Below are positions 1-6,160 of a stretch of DNA of 13,415 nt, piece by piece. The stretch is from Candidatus Hydrogenedentes bacterium UBA2224. GTDB taxonomy: Bacteria; Hydrogenedentota; Hydrogenedentia; Hydrogenedentales; SLHB01. Under the pieces are notes generated by a model that was given only the letters and a program-made list of their open reading frames with translations, had not been told where the DNA came from and made no database searches. Position 1 is the first letter of the stretch, and every line of letters starts with the position of its first letter. The stretch is from assembly GCA_002348185.1 (NCBI GenBank), contig DDYW01000098.1, forward strand, positions 8,265 through 21,679. The letters are read 5' to 3'. The position numbers and the translations under genes are program-made.

Positions 1-744
1 GAAATCGGGGTCATTGGGCGTGAGCGCCCATCCAAGCACCTCATTGTGGCCCTGCAGAATCACGGGCAGCCCGCAGAGGGTCGCGCCGGCCACGTTGGAC
101 TGCGGGCCCACGAGGTGCGCTTCATACCACTGGAACGGGCCGTCATAGTACCCGTGCGGGTTCAACACGAGCACCGCGGCGCCCGACTGCGTTCGCGCGG
201 GCGTGAGCGCCCAGGCGTTGCCGGAGTAGGCCGGCGCGGGACGGTGAAACAGTTCCGGAAGGTCGAAGGGGGCGAAGCTCATCAGGTAGCAGTGCATCAG
301 CGCCAGGACGTCGGCCGGCCGGGCGCCGTCCGCCCACTCGGGCACCTGCGCCGGATGGTCCGCGATCCAGGCGTTGATTCCCAGGGCAAATCCCTCGCAG
401 AGGTCAAGCGTGAGCGGCGACGCCGTTTCGAGGGCCTGCACGGCCAGGTCGCCGTGCCCCATCTTGAGCGCAAAGGCATCCGACTCGGCGTAATCCGGCC
501 CGAAGACGGCCGCGGCCCGTCCCGTGGCGATGCGATAGGCCCGCATGATCGCTTCAAGGCGATCCTCCGCCTGGGCATAGCCAAACGCGAACGCCAGGGC
601 GTAGGGGTGTTCGGCGTAGACATGGGGCACGCCCCAGTTGTCGCGGTAGACCGTGGCCTCGGTCCACAACTGGTCTGGCGTCTGCCCCAGGGCGGCCCCG
701 GCAAGCAGGAGCGCAACCGTGCAAAGAAGTACCCGCCTGTTCAT
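1..744 (-). CDS. Penicillin acylase family protein, N-terminal part (runs off the left edge)
   Basis: This frame is open from an ATG at 744 down to base 1, giving 248 codons without a stop. It starts with a Sec-type signal peptide (MNRR, then a hydrophobic stretch ending near AALG before QTPD), so the product is exported. Residues about 33-46 read RDNWGVPHVYAE and residues about 54-64 read FGYAQAEDRLE; both are hallmarks of penicillin amidase (Ntn-hydrolase) alpha chains. Around residues 174-178 comes SGNAWAL, followed by TPARTQSG and LNPHGYYDGPFQWYE, which matches the start of the beta chain. Family members cleave themselves into two chains and hydrolyse amide bonds of beta-lactams, N-acyl-homoserine lactones or other acylated amines; the substrate here cannot be told. 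The nucleophile position is unusual: the family has Ser directly before Asn, here Gly is there and Ser is one residue earlier. It lies 88 bp downstream of the YkgJ-like gene on the same strand. No clear Shine-Dalgarno site is seen. Family assignment is firm; activity is uncertain. Confidence 0.88.
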   Translation of the reverse strand, partial: MNRRVLLCTVALLLAGAALGQTPDQLWTEATVYRDNWGVPHVYAEHPYALAFAFGYAQAEDRLEAIMRAYRIATGRAAAVFGPDYAESDAFALKMGHGDLAVQALETASPLTLDLCEGFALGINAWIADHPAQVPEWADGARPADVLALMHCYLMSFAPFDLPELFHRPAPAYSGNAWALTPARTQSGAAVLVLNPHGYYDGPFQWYEAHLVGPQSNVAGATLCGLPVILQGHNEVLGWALTPNDPDF

Positions 745-832
745 AGGTGGACACAGTGTACACCAGAATCGGCGTCGTGCGAAAAACCGCGGCGGCGAGG
801 GCACTGCTTCCCGGCGCAACCTGGCGCTCATC

Positions 833-1243
833 TCATGCGGCGCGGGGCGTGCTGGTGGGGGGCGTCTCCGGTTGGGTGGGCGCGGGTTCGTCGTCGGGCG
901 AGCGCCAGGCGTCGGGCGTCAGCGGCAGCATCCCGAAGGCGCGCCGGGCCTTATCGCACTGTTCGCCTGGCCGGCCCGTTGCGTACGAGGCCTCGACTTC
1001 GCGACAGATGCCGGGACGCCGCGCATAGATCGAACAATAGACGGATTTCCCCACGTCGCCTTCGAGGGCGATGCAGCGCGGCGGAATGCGCCCCGTGCCC
1101 TTCATGACCCGGCGGAACGGGCCGAGGTCCTCGGTCAGGCCGACCGGCACGCCCGCCGGGCACTGGTCATCGCATTCGCCCCAGTAAAACGAAACCCGAA
1201 ACCAGGCACAGCACGCCCCACAGGAAAGACACGGATTTGGCAC
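833..1243 (-). CDS. YkgJ family cysteine cluster protein (CxxCxxCC)
   Basis: A 136-residue protein starting at GTG, with a GAGGG Shine-Dalgarno-like stretch about 9 nt upstream. The N-terminus has the C5-x2-C8-x2-C11-C12 signature of the YkgJ/UPF0153 family (PF03692). Further cysteines lie at 24, 28, 57, 70, 80 and 96. The family blocks RCIALEG, CSIYARRPGICRE and the late cysteine are present, so the metal-binding core (residues 1 to about 105) is complete. The family is thought to bind zinc or an iron-sulfur cluster; its cellular role is poorly known. The last 25 residues are a Pro/Thr/Glu-rich tail without recognisable structure. No signal peptide or membrane segment is seen, so it is probably cytoplasmic. 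It is divergent from the plsC-like gene and probably has its own promoter near 1335-1364. It may be transcribed together with the acylase gene downstream, but nothing suggests a functional link. Confidence 0.85.
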   Translation of the reverse strand: MPNPCLSCGACCAWFRVSFYWGECDDQCPAGVPVGLTEDLGPFRRVMKGTGRIPPRCIALEGDVGKSVYCSIYARRPGICREVEASYATGRPGEQCDKARRAFGMLPLTPDAWRSPDDEPAPTQPETPPTSTPRAA

Positions 1244-1334
1244 AGACGAACACCCTCATTCCAGCCGGATCGCTCCAGAGTTCTGCGCCCGCGCGCCGGC
1301 CGGTACAGGCAGACCACTCGCGAAGGAGCGGCAA

Positions 1335-1364
1335 AATATAGCACACGGCGGGAAAGCGCGTCCA
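1335..1364 (-). promoter_or_regulatory. Candidate sigma-70 promoter for the YkgJ-family gene
   Basis: Read on the minus strand, TGGACG (1359-1364) and TATATT (1335-1340) are separated by 18 nt. The -10 is preceded by TGC, giving an extended -10 (TGnTATATT). It stands out in very GC-rich DNA and lies about 90 nt upstream of the GTG start. Judged by eye only. Confidence 0.45.
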
Positions 1365-1402
1365 CCGGAAACGGCTGGAATGGACCGCGTCGCTGGCCCA
1401 GG

Positions 1403-1431
1403 TTGCCGTGCGGGCGGCCGTGTGCCATGAT
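1403..1431 (+). promoter_or_regulatory. Weak candidate promoter for the plsC-like gene
   Basis: TTGCCG (1403-1408), a 17-nt spacer and CATGAT (1426-1431) match the sigma-70 consensus at 4 of 6 positions in each box, 39 nt before the GTG start at 1471. It is the best plus-strand candidate in the 227-bp divergent intergenic region, but chance matches of this quality are common. Confidence 0.3.
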
Positions 1432-1470
1432 GCTGCTCCGTGTTGAATCCGGATCGGGGGCAGGTGAAAC

Positions 1471-2244
1471 GTGCACAGGTTCTGGGCCAATTCCCGCGCC
1501 GCATGGCGCGTTGTGATCGTCCTGGCGTGGACGAGCGCCATGTTCGTGGTGTGCATGCTCTGCCGCTACCTCGTACGGCTGGGCTCCCGCGACGCCGAGC
1601 TGCGCGTACGGAGCGCGTTCGTGCGCGGGTGGGCCCGTACGGCGATGCGCCTGGGCGGGTTCCGTGTCCGTATCGTTGGCACGCCGCCGCGGTACGGCTG
1701 TTACACCGTCAGCAATCACCTGAGCTCCATCGACAGCGTGCTGATCGCGGCGGTCACCGGGGGCGTCTTTGTGGCCCGGCATGACATAGCGCAGTGGCCC
1801 TATATCGGTTTTCTGACGCGGCATATGGACATCATCTTTGTCAACCGCACGCGCCGCACGGATGTCGGCGGCATCAACGAACGGATCGCCGGCGCCCTGC
1901 GCGAGGGGTTCGCCGTCCATGTCTTCGCCGAAAGCCGGATCGGCGACGGCAAGACGGTCCAGGCCTTCAAACCCGCCTTGCTTGAACCGGCGGTGCGCGC
2001 TGAAATACCCGTGCACTACGCTGTTCTCGGATACCACACCCGGCCCGGCGATCCTCCGCCATCCGAGGCTGTACACTGGGGTCCCGATGTCCCGTTTAAA
2101 GAGCACATCCTGGGCATTTTGCGGCTTCGAGGCGGCGAAGCCGTCATGAGCTTCGGAGAAGCGCCCATCGCCGGCACGGACCGGAAAGAACTCGCCAACG
2201 CCCTGTGGAAAAAGGTGAGCGCCCAGTTTGTCCCTCTCGAATAG
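1471..2244 (+). CDS. PlsC-like lysophospholipid (1-acylglycerol-3-phosphate) acyltransferase family protein
   Basis: A 257-residue protein starting at GTG, with AGG of a Shine-Dalgarno site 6 nt before it. The N-terminus has a hydrophobic segment at about residues 13-31, probably a membrane anchor. The acyltransferase motif NHLSSID gives the catalytic H83-x4-D88. Motif II is around FVNRTRRTD (123-131). Motif III is FAESRIGDGKTVQAFK (152-167), and motif IV is the IPVHYAV region (about 179-185). Family members transfer an acyl chain from acyl-ACP or acyl-CoA to a lysophospholipid or lysolipid at the inner membrane, usually the second step of phosphatidic acid synthesis. The motif III layout (E..xGDG..V..FK..L) recalls the OlsA-like branch, so an ornithine-lipid or other lysolipid substrate is possible. 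The normally conserved EGT is ESR here. Neighbours give no substrate clue; it stands alone on its strand. Confidence 0.85.
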   Translation: MHRFWANSRAAWRVVIVLAWTSAMFVVCMLCRYLVRLGSRDAELRVRSAFVRGWARTAMRLGGFRVRIVGTPPRYGCYTVSNHLSSIDSVLIAAVTGGVFVARHDIAQWPYIGFLTRHMDIIFVNRTRRTDVGGINERIAGALREGFAVHVFAESRIGDGKTVQAFKPALLEPAVRAEIPVHYAVLGYHTRPGDPPPSEAVHWGPDVPFKEHILGILRLRGGEAVMSFGEAPIAGTDRKELANALWKKVSAQFVPLE

Positions 2245-2593
2245 GCGCCCGCACGGGTCTCGTCGCGGCTGTCCGCGCGCGCCGTACCGATCCGGAATTC
2301 ACATCCATGCTGCCATCTTCGGCTGCGTCCCTGGAAACTGGTAACAGGTCCGCGCGGCTCCAAGGCGGCCCTGTGTCTGTTCTCACGACAGCGGAAGGGC
2401 GATGACCGGCCGTTTTCTTCTCCTCTTCCGTGTCTATAAGTATCTATATTGGCTAAAGTTACATAATTACCGCAGGACAAAAGCACAAGATATTGACAAA
2501 ATGCTCACTATGTATCAAACTGAACGTGGTAAACGATTTCTTTAATTGGGAAGGAATCGGGGTGTGGTCCAGTGGGAAACGGAGGGTGTATCG
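2245..2593. other. Intergenic region with an AT-rich island upstream of the pseudopilin gene
   Basis: No gene is seen in these 349 bases. The first part is GC-rich and holds an imperfect hairpin (ACAGG at 2344-2348 with CCTGT at 2370-2374, plus an inner CCGC/GCGG) that could be a weak end to the plsC-like transcript; it has no proper T-tract. From about 2411 to 2550 the composition turns clearly AT-rich, unlike the rest of the window, and contains several TATA-like words (2436-2450, 2462-2467) and a consensus TTGACA at 2493-2498. This is probably the promoter and 5' leader of the DUF1559 gene. Confidence 0.6.
2493..2518 (+). promoter_or_regulatory. Candidate promoter for the DUF1559 pseudopilin gene
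   Basis: A perfect -35 box TTGACA lies at 2493-2498. The best -10 candidate is TATCAA at 2513-2518 (4 of 6), but the spacer of 14 nt is short. CAAACT at the normal 17-nt spacing is poorer. The -35 match is good, the -10 is not convincing. Confidence 0.3.
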
Positions 2594-3601
2594 ATGAGAC
2601 ACAGACAGGGATTCACGTTGATCGAGCTGTTGGTCGTTATCGCAATTATTGGAATTCTGGCGGCCATCCTGCTCCCCGCACTTGCCCGGGCCCGCGAAGC
2701 GGCCCGGCGGGCAAGCTGCGCCAACAACCTCAAACAGATGGCGCTGGTGTTCAAGATGTACGCGAACGAAAGCAAAGGTGAAAAATGGCCCATGGTGCAG
2801 GTCGGGCTCTTCAAGAACGATTTCAGTGGAGAACAGGGCGTCGCGCTCGATTTCTGTGCGATGGTGCCGTCGATCTACCCGGAATACCTGACGGACCCGT
2901 GGGTATTGCGGTGTCCCTCCGATCCCGGCACGGATTTCGAGGATCGGCTCTACGTGAATTCGAGCGGTAACACGGGCATGGCGCCCAATGCGGTGTTCTG
3001 TTTCGGCGACTATGACACGAACGGCGGGTCGTGCATGCGCACGGCCGACGAGAGCTACACGTACTACGGCTGGATGTTCGACGCCTGGGACGGGCCGCTG
3101 GTGGAACTGGCGCCTCTGGCCACCGTTGTAAATCCTCTTCTGGATCCGGATGAGCAGATTGATCCGGCCGACAAAGGACCGGCCCAGTTTGTGTACTGGG
3201 CGACGGCGCTCATTGGGGGGGCTGCGGCCTATGTGCCTCCGTACGGATTGGATCCCGTGGGCCTGGCCGGCCATGTGGATAGTGATATGGATCTTACCGC
3301 TGCCGGCGGGGCGGGTCACGGGAACAGCGGAGGCAATGCGGTCTACCGGCTTCGGGAAGGCATTGAGCGGTTTCTCATCACCGACATCAACAATGCCGCG
3401 GGCAGTGCGCATGCCCAAAGCGAGGTGTTCGTGATGTGGGACCTGCTCTCGACGAATACCGAGTACTTCAACCATGTGCCCGGCGGCAGCAATGTGCTCT
3501 ATATGGACGGCCATGTCGAGTTCGTCCGGTATCCGGGCGAGCAGCCGGTAAACGAGGCGTCGGCCGTGCTGGCGGGCGCGCTTACCGGGGCCGGGAACTG
3601 A
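2594..3601 (+). CDS. DUF1559 domain-containing protein with type IV prepilin-like N-terminus (H-x10-DG)
   Basis: The chosen ATG has a strong GGAGGG site 7 nt upstream and puts the prepilin signal at the very start: MRHRQG followed by FTLIELLVVIAIIGIL. Prepilin peptidase would cut after Gly6 and methylate Phe7; Glu11 is the conserved pilin Glu5. The hydrophobic helix runs to about residue 30, followed by the charged ARAREAARRASCANNLKQ segment typical of DUF1559 (SBP_bac_10). The globular part includes RCPSDPG. Near the C-terminus (294-306) H, ten residues, then DG (HVPGGSNVLYMDG) forms the family's signature, with ten rather than nine intervening residues. The product (335 aa) should be an inner-membrane or secretion/pilus-associated pseudopilin. 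Such genes are highly expanded in Planctomycetes and relatives; individual functions are unknown. The gene is monocistronic: an AT-rich leader precedes it and an intrinsic terminator follows. Confidence 0.9.
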   Translation: MRHRQGFTLIELLVVIAIIGILAAILLPALARAREAARRASCANNLKQMALVFKMYANESKGEKWPMVQVGLFKNDFSGEQGVALDFCAMVPSIYPEYLTDPWVLRCPSDPGTDFEDRLYVNSSGNTGMAPNAVFCFGDYDTNGGSCMRTADESYTYYGWMFDAWDGPLVELAPLATVVNPLLDPDEQIDPADKGPAQFVYWATALIGGAAAYVPPYGLDPVGLAGHVDSDMDLTAAGGAGHGNSGGNAVYRLREGIERFLITDINNAAGSAHAQSEVFVMWDLLSTNTEYFNHVPGGSNVLYMDGHVEFVRYPGEQPVNEASAVLAGALTGAGN

Positions 3602-3634
3602 AACCCGCCTGAAGCAGAGCACGACACGGGTGCA

Positions 3635-3669
3635 GCGCCCCGGCTCGCGTATGGGCCGGGGCGCTTTTT
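3635..3669 (+). terminator. Rho-independent terminator of the DUF1559 gene
   Basis: A perfect 10-bp GC-rich stem (GCGCCCCGGC at 3635-3644 with GCCGGGGCGC at 3655-3664), a 10-nt loop and five T residues directly after (3665-3669). It starts 33 nt after the stop codon. Confidence 0.93.
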
Positions 3670-3698
3670 GCGATCCGCCGTCCGGAGCGTGGTATAGT
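3668..3698 (+). promoter_or_regulatory. Candidate promoter of the membrane-anchored hydrolase gene
   Basis: TATAGT at 3693-3698 is a good -10 (5 of 6). A TTGCGA at 3668-3673 gives a -35 with a long 19-nt spacer. It sits directly after the upstream terminator and 51 nt before the GTG start, as expected for a separate transcription unit. The word GTGGTATAGT recurs with one change in front of gap. Confidence 0.45.
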
Positions 3699-3748
3699 CC
3701 CCTTTACGGGGGGCAATCGGAGACGGATGGGTATTTGAGGTGTGCACA

Positions 3749-4714
3749 GTGAATAAGAATCTCGCGTTCTGGGTGGGTTTCGGGCTGGTGACGGTGGCGG
3801 CCCTGTTGCTCGTGGCGAAGGCCCGTTGGGATGCCGATTACTATAAGGGGTATGACCCCGCGCTTCCTCTTGACGCGCAGGAAGAGTCCCCGGCGGCGAC
3901 CCCGGAGTACCTGCGCACGGAGTTCTCGTTCGCGGGGGTCGCCGGTGAGGACCGGGTGCCCGCGGTGCTTGCAACGCCCCGGTCGTGGGAGGGGCCGTAT
4001 CCCTGCGTGATTTTCCTGCACGGCATCGGCCAGAAAAAGGAATTCATCGACGCGATTGCCCCGCAATTCATCCAGGGCGGATTCGCGATTGTGACGTTTG
4101 ATCAGTACACGCGGGGAGAGCGGCGTCTGCCTGACGATGCGGACAAGGTGACCGAGGCCCTGGCCTTGCGGCGCCGCGGCGCGCTGACCGTCCTCGAAAC
4201 CCGTCGGCTGGTGGATTATCTCTTGACCCGCGACGACATCGCCGCGCACCGGCTCTATCTGGTCGGCGCAAGTTTCGGCGCGATCACCGGGTCCACCGCG
4301 TTTGCGTTCGAACCCCGCCTGCAGGCGGGGGTGCTGGTGTACGGCGGGGGCAATCTGCGTCTTTTGCTCGACAGCCCGCAGACGCGCGAGGTGCTGGGCG
4401 CCTGGACGCAACCGGCGGTGTGTCTGGCGGCGTTTTTTCTTGCGCCGGCTGACCCGATCCGCTACGTGGCCTGGGCCTCCCCGCGGGCGTTGTTGTTCCA
4501 GAATGGCACACGCGATACCCTCGTTCCCGCCGCGAGCGGCGATGCCCTTTTCCAGGCCGCCCGTGATCCCAAGGAGATCATCTGGTACGACAGCGACCAC
4601 ATTGGCCTGGACGAGGAGCACGTCGTGGTGGTGCTGGACGATGCCATCGAATGGCTCCGCGGACAGGACTTGCAGGTCCGGAAAGGCGTCGAGGGCGTAT
4701 CGCACGCCACGTGA
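3749..4714 (+). CDS. Membrane-anchored alpha/beta hydrolase (dienelactone hydrolase-like)
   Basis: The start is GTG at 3749 because TGAGG (3736-3740) then lies 8 nt upstream; an earlier in-frame GTG at 3740 overlaps that site. The 321-residue product begins with one hydrophobic helix (about 5-24), so it is probably anchored in the inner membrane with the catalytic domain outside. The alpha/beta-hydrolase core shows the oxyanion-hole strand CVIFLHGIG (86-94), the nucleophile elbow GASFG with Ser175, an acid in NGTRDTLVP (Asp256) and a His in YDSDHIGLD (His284), so the catalytic triad looks intact. The order and spacing resemble acyl-ester or peptide hydrolases of the DLH/prolyl-oligopeptidase-like group. 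A hydrophobic stretch at about 222-233 lies between the nucleophile and the acid. Substrate unknown. It is likely monocistronic: terminator and promoter candidate before it, gap promoter after it. Confidence 0.85.
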   Translation: MNKNLAFWVGFGLVTVAALLLVAKARWDADYYKGYDPALPLDAQEESPAATPEYLRTEFSFAGVAGEDRVPAVLATPRSWEGPYPCVIFLHGIGQKKEFIDAIAPQFIQGGFAIVTFDQYTRGERRLPDDADKVTEALALRRRGALTVLETRRLVDYLLTRDDIAAHRLYLVGASFGAITGSTAFAFEPRLQAGVLVYGGGNLRLLLDSPQTREVLGAWTQPAVCLAAFFLAPADPIRYVAWASPRALLFQNGTRDTLVPAASGDALFQAARDPKEIIWYDSDHIGLDEEHVVVVLDDAIEWLRGQDLQVRKGVEGVSHAT

Positions 4715-4772
4715 CGGGGCTGGCAGATGCGCCTGTCTCTTGGCCGGTGAGTCAGGCCTGCGCGCGGGGCGG

Positions 4773-4788
4773 CCGGCCCCGGGGCCGG
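4773..4788. repeat. GC-only 16-bp perfect palindrome after the hydrolase gene
   Basis: CCGGCCCC followed directly by GGGGCCGG. It lies about 60 nt after the hydrolase stop codon, without a T-tract. It may help end or stabilise that transcript; a chance GC-rich palindrome is also possible. Confidence 0.4.
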
Positions 4789-4823
4789 ATCGTGCCGCGA
4801 TCTTCCCATTTCCGTGCGGTCGT

Positions 4824-4853
4824 TTGACTTAGATTTCGCAACTGTGGCATAGT
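4824..4853 (+). promoter_or_regulatory. Candidate promoter of the gap-pgk unit
   Basis: TTGACT (4824-4829, 5 of 6) and CATAGT (4848-4853, 4 of 6) are 18 nt apart. This is one of the best sigma-70-like pairs in the window. Initiation here would give a leader of roughly 230 nt before the gap start codon. Confidence 0.55.
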
Positions 4854-4869
4854 ACGGCCTTGAATATCA

Positions 4870-5045
4870 GGTGAGATGTCTGAAAGACATGCCCCAGGGT
4901 CGGGCTGTAGCCCCGGGGGCGGTGCGCACGGAGTTTCGCACGGAACCATCCTTCCAGCGGGCGCGCCCATCTGCATACACGGACGCCATTGGCCGATACC
5001 AGTATCGGTTTGGAAAGAGGGAATACCTGGGGACGGCCCCAAGAA
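4870..5045 (+). promoter_or_regulatory. Structured 5' leader of gap (hairpin series), possible regulatory RNA or dispersed repeat
   Basis: Four hairpins follow each other. ATGTCT (4876-4881) pairs with AGACAT (4885-4890). GCCCC (4891-4895) pairs with GGGGC (4916-4920), enclosing GGGC/GCCC (4902-4905, 4910-4913). CCGATAC (4993-4999) pairs with GTATCGG (5002-5008). TGGGG (5028-5032) pairs with CCCCA (5037-5041). A direct repeat CGCACGGA occurs at 4925-4932 and 4937-4944. No known riboswitch class was recognised, and no open frame here looks like a gene. Function is inference. Confidence 0.45.
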
Positions 5046-5092
5046 ACCGAACAATCGCGAGTTTCGCAACGAATGAATGAAAGGAAGGCACC

Positions 5093-6088
5093 ATGGCAAT
5101 TAAGGTAGGCATCAACGGATTCGGGCGGATTGGCCGCAACGTGTTCAAGCTGCTCATGGAGGACAAGAACTTCGACGTGGAGTCGATCAACGACTTGACC
5201 GATGCGAAGACGCTTGCCCATTTGCTCAAATACGACTCCGTCAACGGTGTGTACTCGCGGGACGTCAAAAGCACGGATAACTCGATCATCGTGGACGGGC
5301 AGGAAATCAAAGTCACGGCGATCAAGAATCCGGCCGAACTGCCCTGGAAAGAAAGCGGCGTTTCGCTGGTGCTGGAGTCCACGGGCGTGTTCCGCAAGAA
5401 AGAACAGTGCATGATGCACGTTGAAGCGGGCGCCAAAAAGGTGCTTTTGACCGTGCCCCCGAAGGATGCGGTCGACGCGATTATCGTGATGGGCGTCAAC
5501 GAAGACAGCCTGAAGGCCAGTGACGTGGTGGTGTCGAACGCGAGCTGCACGACGAACTGCCTCGCCCCGATGGCCAAGGTGCTTCACGAGACCTTCGGCA
5601 TCAAGCGCGGCCTCATGACCACGGTCCACGCGTACACCAACGACCAGCGCGTGCACGACATGCCGCACAGCGACCTGCGCCGCGCCCGTGCCGCCGCCGA
5701 GTCGATCATTCCGACGACGACCGGCGCCGCCCGTGCGGTAGGCAAGGTGCTCCCGGCGTTGAACGGCAAGCTGGACGGCATGGCCATGCGCGTTCCGGTG
5801 AAGGACGGCTCGGTGGTGGATCTGGCGGTCGAGCTGGAGAAGAAAGCAACCGCGGAAGAGATCAACGCCGCGATGAAAGCGGCCGCCGAGGGCAACCTCA
5901 AGGGCATCCTGCAGTACTGCGAGGACCCGATCGTGTCGTGCGACGTGATCGGCAATCCGCATTCCAGCATCTTTGACTCGCTGTGCACGACGGTGATGGG
6001 CGACAATTTCGCGAAGGTCATTTCCTGGTACGACAACGAGTGGGGGTATTCCTGCCGTTGCGTCGACCTGTTGAAGCGGATGGCATAA
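5093..6088 (+). CDS. gap: Type I glyceraldehyde-3-phosphate dehydrogenase (NAD-type)
   Basis: A full-length 331-residue GAPDH, the usual length for the family. It converts glyceraldehyde 3-phosphate, NAD+ and phosphate to 1,3-bisphosphoglycerate in cytoplasmic glycolysis, and the reverse in gluconeogenesis. The Rossmann signature is INGFGRIGR (7-15). Asp34 in SINDLTD is the residue that favours NAD over NADP. The catalytic block SNASCTTNCLAP gives Cys152, and His179 is in TTVHAYTNDQ. The phosphate-binding region PTTTGAARAVGKVLPALNGKL is split around 207-227, and the C-terminal block WYDNEWGYSCR is complete. The start ATG has AAGGAAGG (5081-5088) upstream. It is followed after 72 nt by pgk, the next enzyme of the pathway, so one operon is likely. 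A candidate promoter and a long hairpin-rich leader precede it. Confidence 0.98.
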   Translation: MAIKVGINGFGRIGRNVFKLLMEDKNFDVESINDLTDAKTLAHLLKYDSVNGVYSRDVKSTDNSIIVDGQEIKVTAIKNPAELPWKESGVSLVLESTGVFRKKEQCMMHVEAGAKKVLLTVPPKDAVDAIIVMGVNEDSLKASDVVVSNASCTTNCLAPMAKVLHETFGIKRGLMTTVHAYTNDQRVHDMPHSDLRRARAAAESIIPTTTGAARAVGKVLPALNGKLDGMAMRVPVKDGSVVDLAVELEKKATAEEINAAMKAAAEGNLKGILQYCEDPIVSCDVIGNPHSSIFDSLCTTVMGDNFAKVISWYDNEWGYSCRCVDLLKRMA

Positions 6089-6103
6089 GAACGAAGCAGC
6101 ACC

Positions 6104-6134
6104 ACGGGCCCGCGTGCGCGGCGCGCGGGCCCGT
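6104..6134 (+). other. Strong gap-pgk intercistronic hairpin without T-tract
   Basis: ACGGGCCCGCG (6104-6114) and CGCGGGCCCGT (6124-6134) form a perfect 11-bp stem with a 9-nt loop. The following bases (CACACCAACC) are not T-rich, so it is not a standard terminator. More likely it protects the gap end of the mRNA, is a processing site, or partly reduces pgk expression. It ends 12 nt before the pgk GGAG site. Confidence 0.7.
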
Positions 6135-6160
6135 CACACCAACCTCGTGGAGTGTGACTC

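Noticed and set aside
46..1107. A 353-codon plus-strand open frame over the acylase and YkgJ-like genes
   Set aside because: Arg-rich, no recognisable domain, and antisense to two genes with clear family motifs.
1135..2106. A 323-codon minus-strand open frame over the plsC-like gene
   Set aside because: No family signature; it covers the acyltransferase motifs on the other strand and part of the YkgJ-like gene.
2449..2464. Sigma-54-type promoter (TTGGC...) before the pseudopilin gene
   Set aside because: The GG element is present, but the required GC at the -12 side is missing.
2546..2593. Earlier TTG start for the DUF1559 protein
   Set aside because: It would put 16 residues before the prepilin leader. 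The ATG at 2594 has a much better ribosome site and places the cleavage site normally.
2459..3622. A 387-codon minus-strand open frame over the pseudopilin gene
   Set aside because: Antisense to the DUF1559 gene, whose start motif, Shine-Dalgarno site and terminator all agree with the plus strand.
4871..5080. Small plus-strand open frames of 66-69 codons in the gap leader
   Set aside because: No ribosome site with good spacing, no similarity to known proteins, and the region is dominated by hairpins.
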